Of a stretch of 39,249 nucleotides of DNA, positions 1-7,644 are shown in pieces (position 1 is the first letter of the stretch; every line of letters begins with the position of its first letter). The translations under genes were made by a program, and so were the position numbers. Where the stretch lies: positions 1 to 39,249 of the forward strand of contig CAKZUV010000048.1 of NCBI GenBank assembly GCA_937921555.1, read 5' to 3'. Origin of the DNA: an uncultured Saprospiraceae bacterium. Lineage in GTDB: Bacteria > Bacteroidota > Bacteroidia > Chitinophagales > Saprospiraceae. The notes under the pieces were generated by a model. That model was not told the DNA's origin. It searched no databases and saw only the letters and a list, made by a program, of their open reading frames with translations.

Positions 1-50
1 TGATTCGACGAATCCCCGCGCCTGATAATTCTTACAACCAACAATTTTTT

Positions 51-58
51 TATATTTG
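51..58 (+). promoter_or_regulatory. Predicted -7 promoter element of the nuclease gene
   Basis: TATATTTG matches the Bacteroidota -7 consensus TAnnTTTG and lies 24 bases before the nuclease ATG. No convincing TTTG-type -33 box is visible at the usual distance. Confidence 0.5.
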
Positions 59-81
59 TTGTACATTAACACTAAAATACT

Positions 82-1044
82 ATGTCAAATTATAATTCTA
101 ACCGGGGTTCTGTCAAAGGAGGCAACGGCTTTATGGCCAAGGTAGGCATCTTTGTTTTACTTGGAGCGGGACTTTTGTGGCTTTTCAATACCTTTACGGG
201 GCAAAATTTATCTTTGGAAGATGCCATAGAAAATGTGACCAAACCTTCCCAAAACCATCCTAATGATAGGGGCGGGCCAAGTGGTCCCGGTGAACCGGCG
301 GATGTCTCGGAAGTACCAAACGCCGTACTGCCAACGACCAACCTCGGAAAACTGGTTAAACACAGTTATTATGCGCTTTCTTACGTGGAAGAACACGAAC
401 AGCCGGAGTGGGTTGCTTACGAACTGACCAGAGAAAATTTATATCCAAATGCCAAGCGGAAGGATAATTTTCGTCCGGACCCGCGCGTGGCGAAAGGATC
501 GGCTTCTAAACGGGATTACCGGGGGAGTGGTTACGACCGGGGACATTTGGTGCCGGCGGGAGATATGACTTTCAGCGCCAGGGCAATGTCCGAAACGTTT
601 TATTTATCTAACATGAGCCCGCAAGTTCGTAACTTTAACGGTGGAATCTGGCGGGAACTGGAAGAATCGGTACGTTATTGGACTAAAAAATGGGGACGGC
701 TTTACGTCGTAACCGGACCGGTATTGACCGAGGGTATCCGGGAAAAGATTGGTGGAAACGGCGTTTCGGTGCCCGATCAGTATTATAAGGTTTTACTGGA
801 CCTCGACAAACCGGAAATTAAAGCCATCGGTTTTTTGCTTCCTAACGAAGTCAGTAATGAACCCTTAAACGCTTATGCGGTTCCGATTGACGAAATTGAG
901 GCACTGACGGGACTGGATTTTTTCAGCGAAATTATTGATGATCCCAGACTGGAGAAAAAGCTTGAAAGTAACTATAATATCCGGCAGTGGAGTTTTAGTA
1001 AAAGAGCGTTCAATCAGCGCGTCGACAAATGGAACAAACGTTAA
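82..1044 (+). CDS. Membrane-anchored DNA/RNA non-specific endonuclease (NUC1 family)
   Basis: The 320-residue product belongs to the sugar-non-specific, metal-dependent beta-beta-alpha endonucleases of the NucA/Serratia nuclease type. The catalytic signature DRGHLVPAGDM is at residues 152-162, with His155 as the expected general base. The NMSPQ...FNGGIW segment around residues 177-190 supplies the family's metal-binding Asn. A single hydrophobic segment at about residues 19-36 follows a short basic N-terminus without a clear cleavage site, so the enzyme is probably tethered with its catalytic domain outside the cytoplasmic membrane. A low-complexity Gly/Pro linker (about 55-75) separates anchor and domain. 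The gene appears monocistronic. Its likely role is degradation of extracellular or periplasmic nucleic acid, which is inferred from the topology. No associated immunity gene is seen. Confidence 0.9.
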   Translation: MSNYNSNRGSVKGGNGFMAKVGIFVLLGAGLLWLFNTFTGQNLSLEDAIENVTKPSQNHPNDRGGPSGPGEPADVSEVPNAVLPTTNLGKLVKHSYYALSYVEEHEQPEWVAYELTRENLYPNAKRKDNFRPDPRVAKGSASKRDYRGSGYDRGHLVPAGDMTFSARAMSETFYLSNMSPQVRNFNGGIWRELEESVRYWTKKWGRLYVVTGPVLTEGIREKIGGNGVSVPDQYYKVLLDLDKPEIKAIGFLLPNEVSNEPLNAYAVPIDEIEALTGLDFFSEIIDDPRLEKKLESNYNIRQWSFSKRAFNQRVDKWNKR

Positions 1045-1159
1045 AGATCCTGTACATTGGATCACCCAATAAACAAACTTAAATAAGAGCTGGTCTCAAT
1101 TTCGCACCATCATGAAAATTTAGACAAGCTCTAAGCTCAACAAACAAATAGATTAAAAT

Positions 1160-2728
1160 ATGTCAAAGCAAGCAGAATTTTTAAAAAATATTCAGGACGG
1201 ATATACCTTCAAAGGTCGTTTTATTAATTTAGGTGGCGCCATGCTGGACGGTGAAGTTGTACCCGAAGCGATGGTTCGTTTACCGTTGAAAATGATGAAC
1301 CGGCACGGACTGATTGCCGGAGCGACCGGATCGGGTAAAACAAAGACTTTACAAATACTGGCAGAGCAACTTTCTGCGCAGGGAGTTCCCGTTTTACTGA
1401 TGGATGTGAAAGGGGATTTGAGTGGCATTGCGGTTCCTTCCGAGGGACATCCTAAAATTGACGAACGGCATACGAAGATTGGAATCCCCTTTGAGGCGGG
1501 AGATAGTCCGGTGGAATTTTTGACCTTGTCGGAAGAAAAAGGCGCGCGGTTGCGGGCGACGGTTACGGAATTCGGGCCTACTTTATTTTCAAAAATATTA
1601 GAATTAAACAATACGCAGAGTGGAATTGTATCTATTTTGTTTAAGTATTGTGATGATAACGAACTGGCACTGCTGGATCTGGATGATTTTAAAAAGGTGT
1701 TACAGTTTGCTACGGGTGACGGACGCAAAGAACTCGAGGCCGAATACGGTCGGATTTCTACGGTTTCTGCCGGATCTATTTTAAGAAAAATTGTGGAATT
1801 GGAACAACAGGGGGCGGATGTGTTTTTCGGAGAGACTTCTTTTGATGTCCAGGACTTGCTTCGTACCCGCGAAGGAAAAGGGATTGTTTCTATTCTGCGA
1901 CTTACGGATATTCAGGACAAGCCAAAATTATTTTCAACTTTTATGCTGCAGATGCTGGCCGAAGTATACGCTACTTTTCCGGAAGAAGGCGACAGCGACA
2001 AACCAAAGCTGGTAATTTTTATCGACGAAGCCCATTTGGTGTTTGACGAGGCAAGTAAAGCGTTGCAGGATCAGATTGAGTCGATTGTGAAATTGATTCG
2101 TTCCAAAGGCGTAGGGCTGTATTTTGTGACCCAAAACCCAACCGATATTCCGGATGAGGTGTTGAGTCAGCTGGGATTAAAAATGCAGCACGCATTGCGG
2201 GCATTTACCGCCAAGGATCGAAAAGCCATCAAACTGGCGGCGCAAAATTATCCGGATTCCGACTATTATGATACGGCTACTTTGCTGACCGAGCTGGGAA
2301 TCGGAGAGGCACTCGTGACGACGCTCAACGAAAAGGGTATTCCAACGCCACTGGCGCACACGATGTTACGGGCACCACAGAGCCGGATGGATGTGCTGGA
2401 TAAGAACGAAATTGCCTCGGTACTGGACCAGTCGGAGATTATTGAAAAATACAATGAGGTGATCAACCGGGAGAGTGCTTATGAAATTCTTTCCGGAAAG
2501 ATGGCGGAGGCGGAAGAGGAAAAACACAAGGAAGAAATGTCCGAGCAAAAGCGTAAGGCCAAGAAGGGACGGGCGGAAAAATCTACCATTGAGAAAGTTG
2601 TTTCTAATACTACAACTCGGCAGATCGGACGAACTGTCGCCAGAGAACTGACCCGTGGATTGCTGGGGGTATTGGGGATTAAAACAACTACGAGGAGAAG
2701 AAGCCGGAAGAAGACGGGATGGTTTTAG
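1160..2728 (+). CDS. HerA-type ATPase, DUF853 family (YjgR-like)
   Basis: This 522-residue cytoplasmic P-loop ATPase belongs to the HerA/FtsK-like superfamily. Walker A GATGSGKT is at residues 54-61. The Walker B stretch VIFIDEAH is in the middle of the protein, followed by the FVTQNPTDIP segment characteristic of DUF853 proteins. The C-terminus has a charged, probably coiled region rich in Glu and Lys (about residues 440-475) and then a very basic tail ending in RRRSRKKTGWF. Family members are annotated as helicase HerA-like, but their physiological role is poorly defined. No nurA-like nuclease partner is adjacent, which argues against a canonical HerA-NurA resection pair here. It lies on the same strand as the upstream nuclease with a 115-base gap, so co-transcription is possible but not shown. 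Confidence 0.88.
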   Translation: MSKQAEFLKNIQDGYTFKGRFINLGGAMLDGEVVPEAMVRLPLKMMNRHGLIAGATGSGKTKTLQILAEQLSAQGVPVLLMDVKGDLSGIAVPSEGHPKIDERHTKIGIPFEAGDSPVEFLTLSEEKGARLRATVTEFGPTLFSKILELNNTQSGIVSILFKYCDDNELALLDLDDFKKVLQFATGDGRKELEAEYGRISTVSAGSILRKIVELEQQGADVFFGETSFDVQDLLRTREGKGIVSILRLTDIQDKPKLFSTFMLQMLAEVYATFPEEGDSDKPKLVIFIDEAHLVFDEASKALQDQIESIVKLIRSKGVGLYFVTQNPTDIPDEVLSQLGLKMQHALRAFTAKDRKAIKLAAQNYPDSDYYDTATLLTELGIGEALVTTLNEKGIPTPLAHTMLRAPQSRMDVLDKNEIASVLDQSEIIEKYNEVINRESAYEILSGKMAEAEEEKHKEEMSEQKRKAKKGRAEKSTIEKVVSNTTTRQIGRTVARELTRGLLGVLGIKTTTRRRSRKKTGWF

Positions 2729-2743
2729 ATTAGAAGAATGTTG

Positions 2744-2770
2744 AATATTGAATCTCGAATATTCAATATT
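2744..2770. repeat. Inverted repeat downstream of the HerA-type ATPase
   Basis: AATATTGAAT and ATTCAATATT form perfect 10-base arms around a 7-base spacer, 15 bases after the ATPase stop codon. There is no following T-run, so a terminator role is uncertain. AT-rich palindromes of this kind are common between Bacteroidota genes. Confidence 0.45.
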
Positions 2771-2909
2771 GATTGGTCGGTATCACATCTAGAATCTGAT
2801 GATGATCTATTGATAAAATAATTTAGACGAAGGTCAGAACGTTCCATTCCGAATATTCTGATCTTCTTTGTTTTTACACCTGAATAACTTAAAAACGCGG
2901 TATTTATCG

Positions 2910-2917
2910 TATTTTTG
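2910..2917 (+). promoter_or_regulatory. Predicted -7 promoter element of trmN6
   Basis: TATTTTTG fits TAnnTTTG and ends 15 bases before the ATG at 2933. It overlaps the in-frame TTG at 2915, which is why the ATG is preferred as the start. Confidence 0.5.
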
Positions 2918-2932
2918 TTAAAAAAAATATAT

Positions 2933-3670
2933 ATGGCAACGACCAGTGATATAGATAAAAAAGAGCCTTTTCAGTTTAAGCAATTTACCGTTAATCAGCA
3001 GGATTGTACGATGAAAGTAGGGACCGACGGGGTTTTGTTAGGCGCCTGGGCGGATGTTTCGGATGCTGAAAAGGTACTGGATATCGGAACCGGAACGGGG
3101 CTGATTGCCCTGATGATGGCGCAACGCTTGCCGGAAGCGGAAATTCACGCGGTGGAGATCAGCGAGGAAGCCTGTAAGCTGGCCAGAGAAAATTTTGCCG
3201 GAACGGACTGGTCGGAGCGGATGAAAGTATTTAATTCGCCCGTACAGGATTTTGCCAAGTTTACCGATCACCGCTACGATCTGATTGTCAGTAATCCACC
3301 TTTTTTCAGCGGTGGTACCTTTTCCAGTAACGAAGATAAAAACCTGATGCGCCATACCGTTCGGTTACCCAACGGAGACCTGCTGAACTCGGTTCGCCGG
3401 CTCTTGAATAAATCGGGTCGTTTCGTCATGATTTTGCCTTACATCGAAGGATTGCGCTTCGAGGAGATGGCGCGGCAATATCATTTTTACGTGACTAAGA
3501 AAACGAGTGTCCTGCCGACGGAAGGAAAACAGGTAGAACGTCTGCTACTGGAATTTGCGTACGAAGAGGAGCCACTGGAAGAAAAAACGCTGGTGATTGA
3601 AACGGATAAGCGGCATGTTTATACGGAGGATTACGTGGCGTTGACGAAGGATTTTTATTTGAAGATGTAA
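2933..3670 (+). CDS. trmN6: tRNA1(Val) adenine(37)-N6-methyltransferase
   Basis: This SAM-dependent methyltransferase methylates N6 of A37 in tRNA1(Val); the E. coli homologue is YfiC/TrmN6. The product is about 245 residues from the ATG chosen here. SAM-binding motif I reads VLDIGTGTGLIALMMAQ, and the catalytic motif IV is IVSNPPFF. The opening FxFKQFTVNQQDCTMKVGTDGVLLGAW is typical of the family in Bacteroidota. A longer frame could begin at TTG 2915, but that codon lies inside the predicted promoter. The gene sits alone between the DUF853 ATPase and the AT-rich restriction-modification module, and it marks the left edge of that probable insertion. Confidence 0.9.
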   Translation: MATTSDIDKKEPFQFKQFTVNQQDCTMKVGTDGVLLGAWADVSDAEKVLDIGTGTGLIALMMAQRLPEAEIHAVEISEEACKLARENFAGTDWSERMKVFNSPVQDFAKFTDHRYDLIVSNPPFFSGGTFSSNEDKNLMRHTVRLPNGDLLNSVRRLLNKSGRFVMILPYIEGLRFEEMARQYHFYVTKKTSVLPTEGKQVERLLLEFAYEEEPLEEKTLVIETDKRHVYTEDYVALTKDFYLKM

Positions 3671-3783
3671 AAGACTGAATGAGAGGAAAGAGGGGGATGG
3701 GGATGTGATGTGAGAAGGAACTCGTTGGAAAAGTGGATGGGTTAGAGTTATGTACAAGTAGAAAGAAGGTCAACGGAACTTAT

Positions 3784-3791
3784 TAAATTTG
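3784..3791 (+). promoter_or_regulatory. Predicted -7 promoter element of the PLD-type endonuclease
   Basis: TAAATTTG fits TAnnTTTG and ends only 4 bases before the endonuclease ATG at 3796. Transcription would therefore start at or next to the start codon, giving a leaderless or nearly leaderless mRNA. Confidence 0.5.
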
Positions 3792-3795
3792 CAGA

Positions 3796-4989
3796 ATGGA
3801 AATACAACTTTTAGGACAAGGATATGAAAAAGAATCAGAAAATTCCGTAGGAAACCATCTTATCAAATTACTTTTAGATAAAGAATTCCGATCTTTTACA
3901 GCAATATCTGCATTTATTAGCCAAGCTGGAATAACAGGATTATCAACTCATTTTGAAAAAGCAAAACGTCATCTTGACGTTATTACAATTATAACTGGGG
4001 TCGATCAAAAAGGAACATCTAAAGAGGCACTAGAAGCATTAATTAAATTAGATGTCAACGCTTATGTTTTTTATCAACCTTCCGTCACGATTTTCCACCC
4101 AAAGATTTACCTATTTGAAGGAATCAAAAAATCTGTATTGATAATTGGTTCTTCAAATTTAACTGCGCAAGGTCTATTCAGTAACATCGAAGCATCCTTG
4201 CGTTTAAATGTTAATAATGAGGAGGATAACGAAATAATTACCCAACTCAAAAGTTACTACAAAGGGTTATTTGACTTATCTGAACCAAATTTAAAGAAAC
4301 TCAATAAAAAATTAATCAAGGGATTAGTAAAAGCGGAGGTAGTACCAACAGAAGAAGAAAGAAAAGCAATTCAGGATAAAGCAAAAAAAGTCGGTAATAA
4401 GGAAAGCCAAAAGCTCATATATCAAATATTTCCCAAAAGAGAAATTGCAAAAATACCTATATCTTTTAGGAAACCCAGAAAAGGTTCAAAAAAGAAGAAA
4501 ACTAAAAAACAAAGATCAACAGTAAAAAAAGCAAAAACAGCTTTTGATAAAGCTTCTTTATTATGGGAAAGTGGTGAACTTACAGAAAGAGATTTAAATA
4601 TTCCAACTGGAGGGAATACTAATCCAACTGGCTCAATGCTCTTCAAGAAAGGAAAAAATGAAGATATTGATCACAGACATTTTTTCCGAGATGAGATTTT
4701 CAATTCTTTAAATTGGCAGAATGACCCAAAGAAACGTCTTTCACATTTAGAAAGAGCAACTGCAATTTTTACGATAATTGTAGAAGGAAAAGAAAAAGGG
4801 ACTTTTGAATTAAAGCTTTCACATAATTCAAGAACTAATACTACGACATACAAACAAAAGAACTCCATGACCTCAATCAGTTGGGGAGAAGCTAAGGCAC
4901 TTATTGCCAAAAAAGGACTTATTGGCAAATCAGTTAAACTTTACTATCAATCTGAAACAGATGATCAGTTTGTTTTAGTTTTTGAATAA
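3796..4989 (+). CDS. Restriction endonuclease with phospholipase D fold (NgoFVII type)
   Basis: This is a 397-residue putative restriction enzyme. Residues 95-125 hold the single PLD-superfamily motif: His101 and Lys103 in FHPKIYLFEG, followed by IIGSSNLT with Asn121. This arrangement is known from the NgoFVII and BfiI-like nucleases, which act as dimers with one HxK motif per monomer and cut without a metal ion. A strongly basic linker (KPRKGSKKKKTKKQ, about 225-240) precedes a C-terminal domain of about 150 residues that probably recognises DNA. The gene is markedly AT-rich compared with trmN6 upstream. A controller-type regulator and an N6-adenine methyltransferase follow on the same strand, which supports the restriction role. 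The recognition site cannot be read from the sequence. Confidence 0.8.
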   Translation: MEIQLLGQGYEKESENSVGNHLIKLLLDKEFRSFTAISAFISQAGITGLSTHFEKAKRHLDVITIITGVDQKGTSKEALEALIKLDVNAYVFYQPSVTIFHPKIYLFEGIKKSVLIIGSSNLTAQGLFSNIEASLRLNVNNEEDNEIITQLKSYYKGLFDLSEPNLKKLNKKLIKGLVKAEVVPTEEERKAIQDKAKKVGNKESQKLIYQIFPKREIAKIPISFRKPRKGSKKKKTKKQRSTVKKAKTAFDKASLLWESGELTERDLNIPTGGNTNPTGSMLFKKGKNEDIDHRHFFRDEIFNSLNWQNDPKKRLSHLERATAIFTIIVEGKEKGTFELKLSHNSRTNTTTYKQKNSMTSISWGEAKALIAKKGLIGKSVKLYYQSETDDQFVLVFE

Positions 4990-5046
4990 TTTTTTAACAT
5001 AAACCGATAATTTTTCTCAATTTAAGCAATAAGGCCATAATTTTCT

Positions 5047-5054
5047 TATATTTG
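5047..5054 (+). promoter_or_regulatory. Predicted -7 promoter element of the controller-methyltransferase operon
   Basis: TATATTTG fits TAnnTTTG, 19 bases before the controller ATG. Its last four bases are the left end of the inverted repeat at 5051-5071, so promoter and operator overlap. Confidence 0.6.
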
Positions 5055-5071
5055 GACAAAATTAGTCCAAA
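5051..5071. promoter_or_regulatory. Probable controller-protein operator (C-box-like inverted repeat)
   Basis: TTTGGAC (5051-5057) and GTCCAAA (5065-5071) are perfect 7-base inverted arms with an AT-only 7-base spacer. The site covers the end of the -7 element and the expected transcription start, and lies directly before a gene for an XRE-type regulator. Controller proteins of restriction-modification systems bind such symmetric sites at their own promoters. The binding itself is inferred. Confidence 0.6.
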
Positions 5072-5073
5072 AT

Positions 5074-5391
5074 ATGTTTTCTAAATCATTTGGTGAAATA
5101 ATAAAATCTTTTCGAGAACAAAAGAACTTGCCACTTCGTGTTGTAGCAAAAGAGGTCGGTATTGATACTTCCACTCTAGGCAAAATAGAAAAGAATGAAA
5201 GAAACCCTTCCGAAGATTTAATTCGTAAGTTTTCCATTTATTTTAAAATTGACGAAAAGAACTTACTTATTGCTTCCAAAAGTGACAATGTAGCATATAA
5301 ACTAATGGAAGATGATAATGCGATTGAAATATTAAAAGCAGCAGAAGAAAAGGTAAAATATATTACAAAAAACAAAAACGAGGAATCATGA
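5074..5391 (+). CDS. XRE-family regulator, probable R-M controller protein
   Basis: This 105-residue protein has an N-terminal XRE/Cro helix-turn-helix covering about residues 3-62, from FGEIIKSFREQ through GIDTSTLGKIEKNERNPS. The tail is short, Lys-rich and helical. Its size and position match the controller (C) proteins that time expression of restriction-modification genes. The stop codon overlaps the methyltransferase start in an ATGA arrangement, so both are translated from one message. The 7-base-arm palindrome over its own promoter suggests autoregulation. It could alternatively be a general repressor of the methyltransferase, a common pairing in Bacteroidota. Confidence 0.85.
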   Translation: MFSKSFGEIIKSFREQKNLPLRVVAKEVGIDTSTLGKIEKNERNPSEDLIRKFSIYFKIDEKNLLIASKSDNVAYKLMEDDNAIEILKAAEEKVKYITKNKNEES

Positions 5392-6995
5392 AATTAATGT
5401 CAGAAGCTTCTGCTGAAAAATTAAGAGGTGGTTTTTACACTCCTGAACCTATTGCCTCATTCGTTCTTAAATGGGGAATAAATGGGAGTAAGAATTATAA
5501 CATTCTTGAACCAAGTTGTGGTGATGGAGTATTTTTAGAACAAATCAAGAAAAATAAGTTAAAATACGAATCAGTTACTGCAATTGAATTAGATAAAGTT
5601 GAAGCAGAAAAAGCTAAAAGCATTCAACTGAAAAATTATAGAGTAATTAATAAAGATTTTCATACTTATTGCAATGAAACTAAAGATAGTTATGATTTAA
5701 TTATTGGTAACCCTCCATATATTCGATACCAATTTTTTGATAAATATCAACAAGTTGAAGCGGCCGACATTTTTACAAAGGCAGGGTTAAAATATTCTAA
5801 ACTTACAAATGCTTGGGTTTCTTTTGTGGTTGGTAGTTCCTTGTTACTTAAAGAATCAGGTAAAATTGGATTTGTTTTACCAGCAGAAATTCTGCAGGTA
5901 TCTTATGCTCAACAATTGAGAAAGTTTATTGCTTCTTTTTACAACAAAATAAATATCATTTCATTCAAAAAATTAGTCTTTCCAAATATTCAGCAAGAGG
6001 TGGTTTTGTTACTTTGCGAAAAGAATAATTCGGGAAAACATAATATTGAGCATATTGAATTGAATAATGCAAGCGAATTAGAAAGATTGGATATTGAAAG
6101 ATTAAAAAGTCCTAAAAAGCAGATTGATTTTAACTCAAATAAGTGGACTTTTTATTTCCTTGATCAAGAAGAGATAGATTTTCTAGAGACAATTGCAGAA
6201 AGAAGAAAAATACCTACAATAAAAAAATATGCTAAAGTAGAAGTTGGAATAACAACAGGGTCTAATTCTTTTTTTACTGTTCCCTTAACTACGGTTAAAG
6301 AATACAATCTTTCAAATTATGCTAAACCAATGGTTGGAAGAAGTGTACAGGTTAAAAGTGTTATATTTAACGAGGAAGATTGGAAGGAGAATAAAAATTC
6401 AAAAGCAAGGGCACATCTTTTAGTCTTTCCTAAGAAAGATAAGGATCGTCAGAAAAATGGTGCTGCAAAATATATTGAGCAAGGTGAAGAACTTAAAATT
6501 CACCAAGGCTATAAAACTTCAATCCGTGATTTCTGGTATGTAGTACCGTCTTTAAAAATTTCTGATGCCCTATTTATTAGAAGAAATAATCTATATCCAA
6601 GATTAATTATTAATGAAGCCAATGCCTATACCACAGATACAATGCACCGAGTTTTTTTATATCCAACTACAGATATTCAAGCATTTACGGCGAGTTACTA
6701 TAATTCATTGTCTTTAGCATTTACAGAAGTTTGTGGAAGAAGTCATGGAGGAGGTGTTTTGGAATTAATGCCGAATGAAACTGAAAGAGTGCTTTTACCC
6801 TACCGTATCGAGAACAGAGAGTTACTCACTAAAATTGATGAACTGATTCGGTCTAAAACAAATATTGAAGAAGTACTGGCAATTACGAATAAGGTTATTT
6901 TAAAGAAGCATTTCAAGCTGACGAATAAGGAAATCGATCTTGCTCATAACATCTGGAAAAAATTATCGTCAAGAAGATTAAATAGGGGGAAATAA
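5388..6995 (+). CDS. Adenine-specific N6 DNA methyltransferase (Eco57I/TaqI-like)
   Basis: This 535-residue enzyme transfers a methyl group from SAM to N6 of adenine in DNA. The N-terminus carries GGFYTP (residues 14-19, motif X), the SAM-binding motif ILEPSCGDGVFLE (39-51) and the catalytic NPPYIRYQ (108-115). The C-terminal half (about residues 240-535) resembles the TaqI-like specificity region, with ITTGSNSFFTV and GRSVQVKSV segments. It is translationally coupled by a 4-base overlap to the controller gene. The endonuclease lies upstream with its own predicted promoter, so together they form a type II-like module in which methylation should protect host DNA. Base composition is as AT-rich as the endonuclease, unlike flanking core genes, which suggests acquisition as a unit. 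Confidence 0.88.
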   Translation: MKLMSEASAEKLRGGFYTPEPIASFVLKWGINGSKNYNILEPSCGDGVFLEQIKKNKLKYESVTAIELDKVEAEKAKSIQLKNYRVINKDFHTYCNETKDSYDLIIGNPPYIRYQFFDKYQQVEAADIFTKAGLKYSKLTNAWVSFVVGSSLLLKESGKIGFVLPAEILQVSYAQQLRKFIASFYNKINIISFKKLVFPNIQQEVVLLLCEKNNSGKHNIEHIELNNASELERLDIERLKSPKKQIDFNSNKWTFYFLDQEEIDFLETIAERRKIPTIKKYAKVEVGITTGSNSFFTVPLTTVKEYNLSNYAKPMVGRSVQVKSVIFNEEDWKENKNSKARAHLLVFPKKDKDRQKNGAAKYIEQGEELKIHQGYKTSIRDFWYVVPSLKISDALFIRRNNLYPRLIINEANAYTTDTMHRVFLYPTTDIQAFTASYYNSLSLAFTEVCGRSHGGGVLELMPNETERVLLPYRIENRELLTKIDELIRSKTNIEEVLAITNKVILKKHFKLTNKEIDLAHNIWKKLSSRRLNRGK

Positions 6996-7030
6996 AACTG
7001 GATAGAAACAAATATCCATTCCCAAAAAAA

Positions 7031-7066
7031 GAAACCTCCCAGCGTTCCCTGGGAGGTTTCTTTTTT
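7031..7066. terminator. Bidirectional intrinsic terminator after the R-M module
   Basis: GAAACCTCCCAG (7031-7042) and CTGGGAGGTTTC (7049-7060) form a perfect 12-base-pair stem with a 6-base loop. A T6 run follows and an A7 run precedes. It can therefore stop transcripts from the methyltransferase (+) and from the small gene ending at 7077 (-). Confidence 0.9.
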
Positions 7067-7076
7067 ACTAAAATAC

Positions 7077-7334
7077 TCAAACATTAACAGGCCGCGACCT
7101 GACAATCCTGCGGGCGGCGTCGAGGATACGCGTATCCTGGAGTTCGACGAAGCCACCGTCGGGACCGGGGTGAATGTGATTGCCGATAATCTGGTTATCG
7201 GCGTTGTACTTTTTGGCGCCAAAATAATTCCTTACCGTTTGTTCGTCCAGCTCTAATTCCCGGGCGATACGACGTACGCTACCCGTAGGCAGGCTGTGTT
7301 TTAAGTTGCGAAGTTCCTTAAAAGTGATGTTCAT
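7077..7334 (-). CDS. Small putative DNA-binding protein (85 aa)
   Basis: I do not recognise a named family. The 85-residue product starts at an ATG. Residues 1-37 (FKELRNLKHSLPTGSVRRIARELELDEQTVRNYFGAKK) look like a helix-turn-helix, with the segment from residue 18 resembling a recognition unit. The second half contains a Gly/Pro/His-rich turn (HIHPGPDGGFVELQDTRI) and a basic helical end. GC content resembles core genes rather than the AT-rich R-M module next door. It converges on the methyltransferase gene through a shared terminator, and no downstream partner is present. A regulator role is inference from the HTH-like pattern only. Confidence 0.65.
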   Translation of the reverse strand: MNITFKELRNLKHSLPTGSVRRIARELELDEQTVRNYFGAKKYNADNQIIGNHIHPGPDGGFVELQDTRILDAARRIVRSRPVNV

Positions 7335-7644
7335 AATGAGGAGTAATTTTGATTGGTTAAAAAATAGTATCGAGGTATATGCGATTACCGCACAGATTTG
7401 CCAGATTATTTAATGTTCGGTTAATTTATGAAAAAACGTACTATTGTCAAAGTGAAAAATCAGATTATTTTATTTTTATTTCTTTTCAGTTGATGTAAGC
7501 CATATTTTATTTTGTGCGTTTTGATGGCGTAAATATATGAAATATTTTTAATGTTATATTTCTAATCTAAAATATTTTCAAAAAAAATACCGGAACACAG
7601 TGTCGTGTTCCGGTATGGATGTTTTGAAATCGTTGGCGTTTTGC
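7335..7644. other. AT-rich intergenic stretch
   Basis: The stretch is strongly AT-rich between 7400 and 7590 and contains no plausible gene. The only clear structure is the terminator at 7587-7616. The upstream end presumably holds the promoter of the 85-residue gene, but no TAnnTTTG element stands out. Confidence 0.6.
7582..7616 (-). terminator. Intrinsic terminator of the repeat/HhH protein gene
   Basis: On the minus strand, ATACCGGAACAC and GTGTTCCGGTAT form a perfect 12-base-pair stem around a 6-base loop (7587-7616), followed by a U-run (A-run on + at 7580-7587). It lies 28 bases beyond the stop codon at 7645. Confidence 0.88.

Noticed and set aside
1160-2728. Antiphage or DNA-resection role of the HerA-type ATPase
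   Set aside because: No NurA, SIR2, nuclease or other defence partner is adjacent except the solitary secreted-type nuclease upstream. DUF853 proteins are common core genes.
2915-2932. TTG start of trmN6 at 2915
   Set aside because: The codon lies inside the predicted -7 promoter element, and the ATG at 2933 gives the normal N-terminus.
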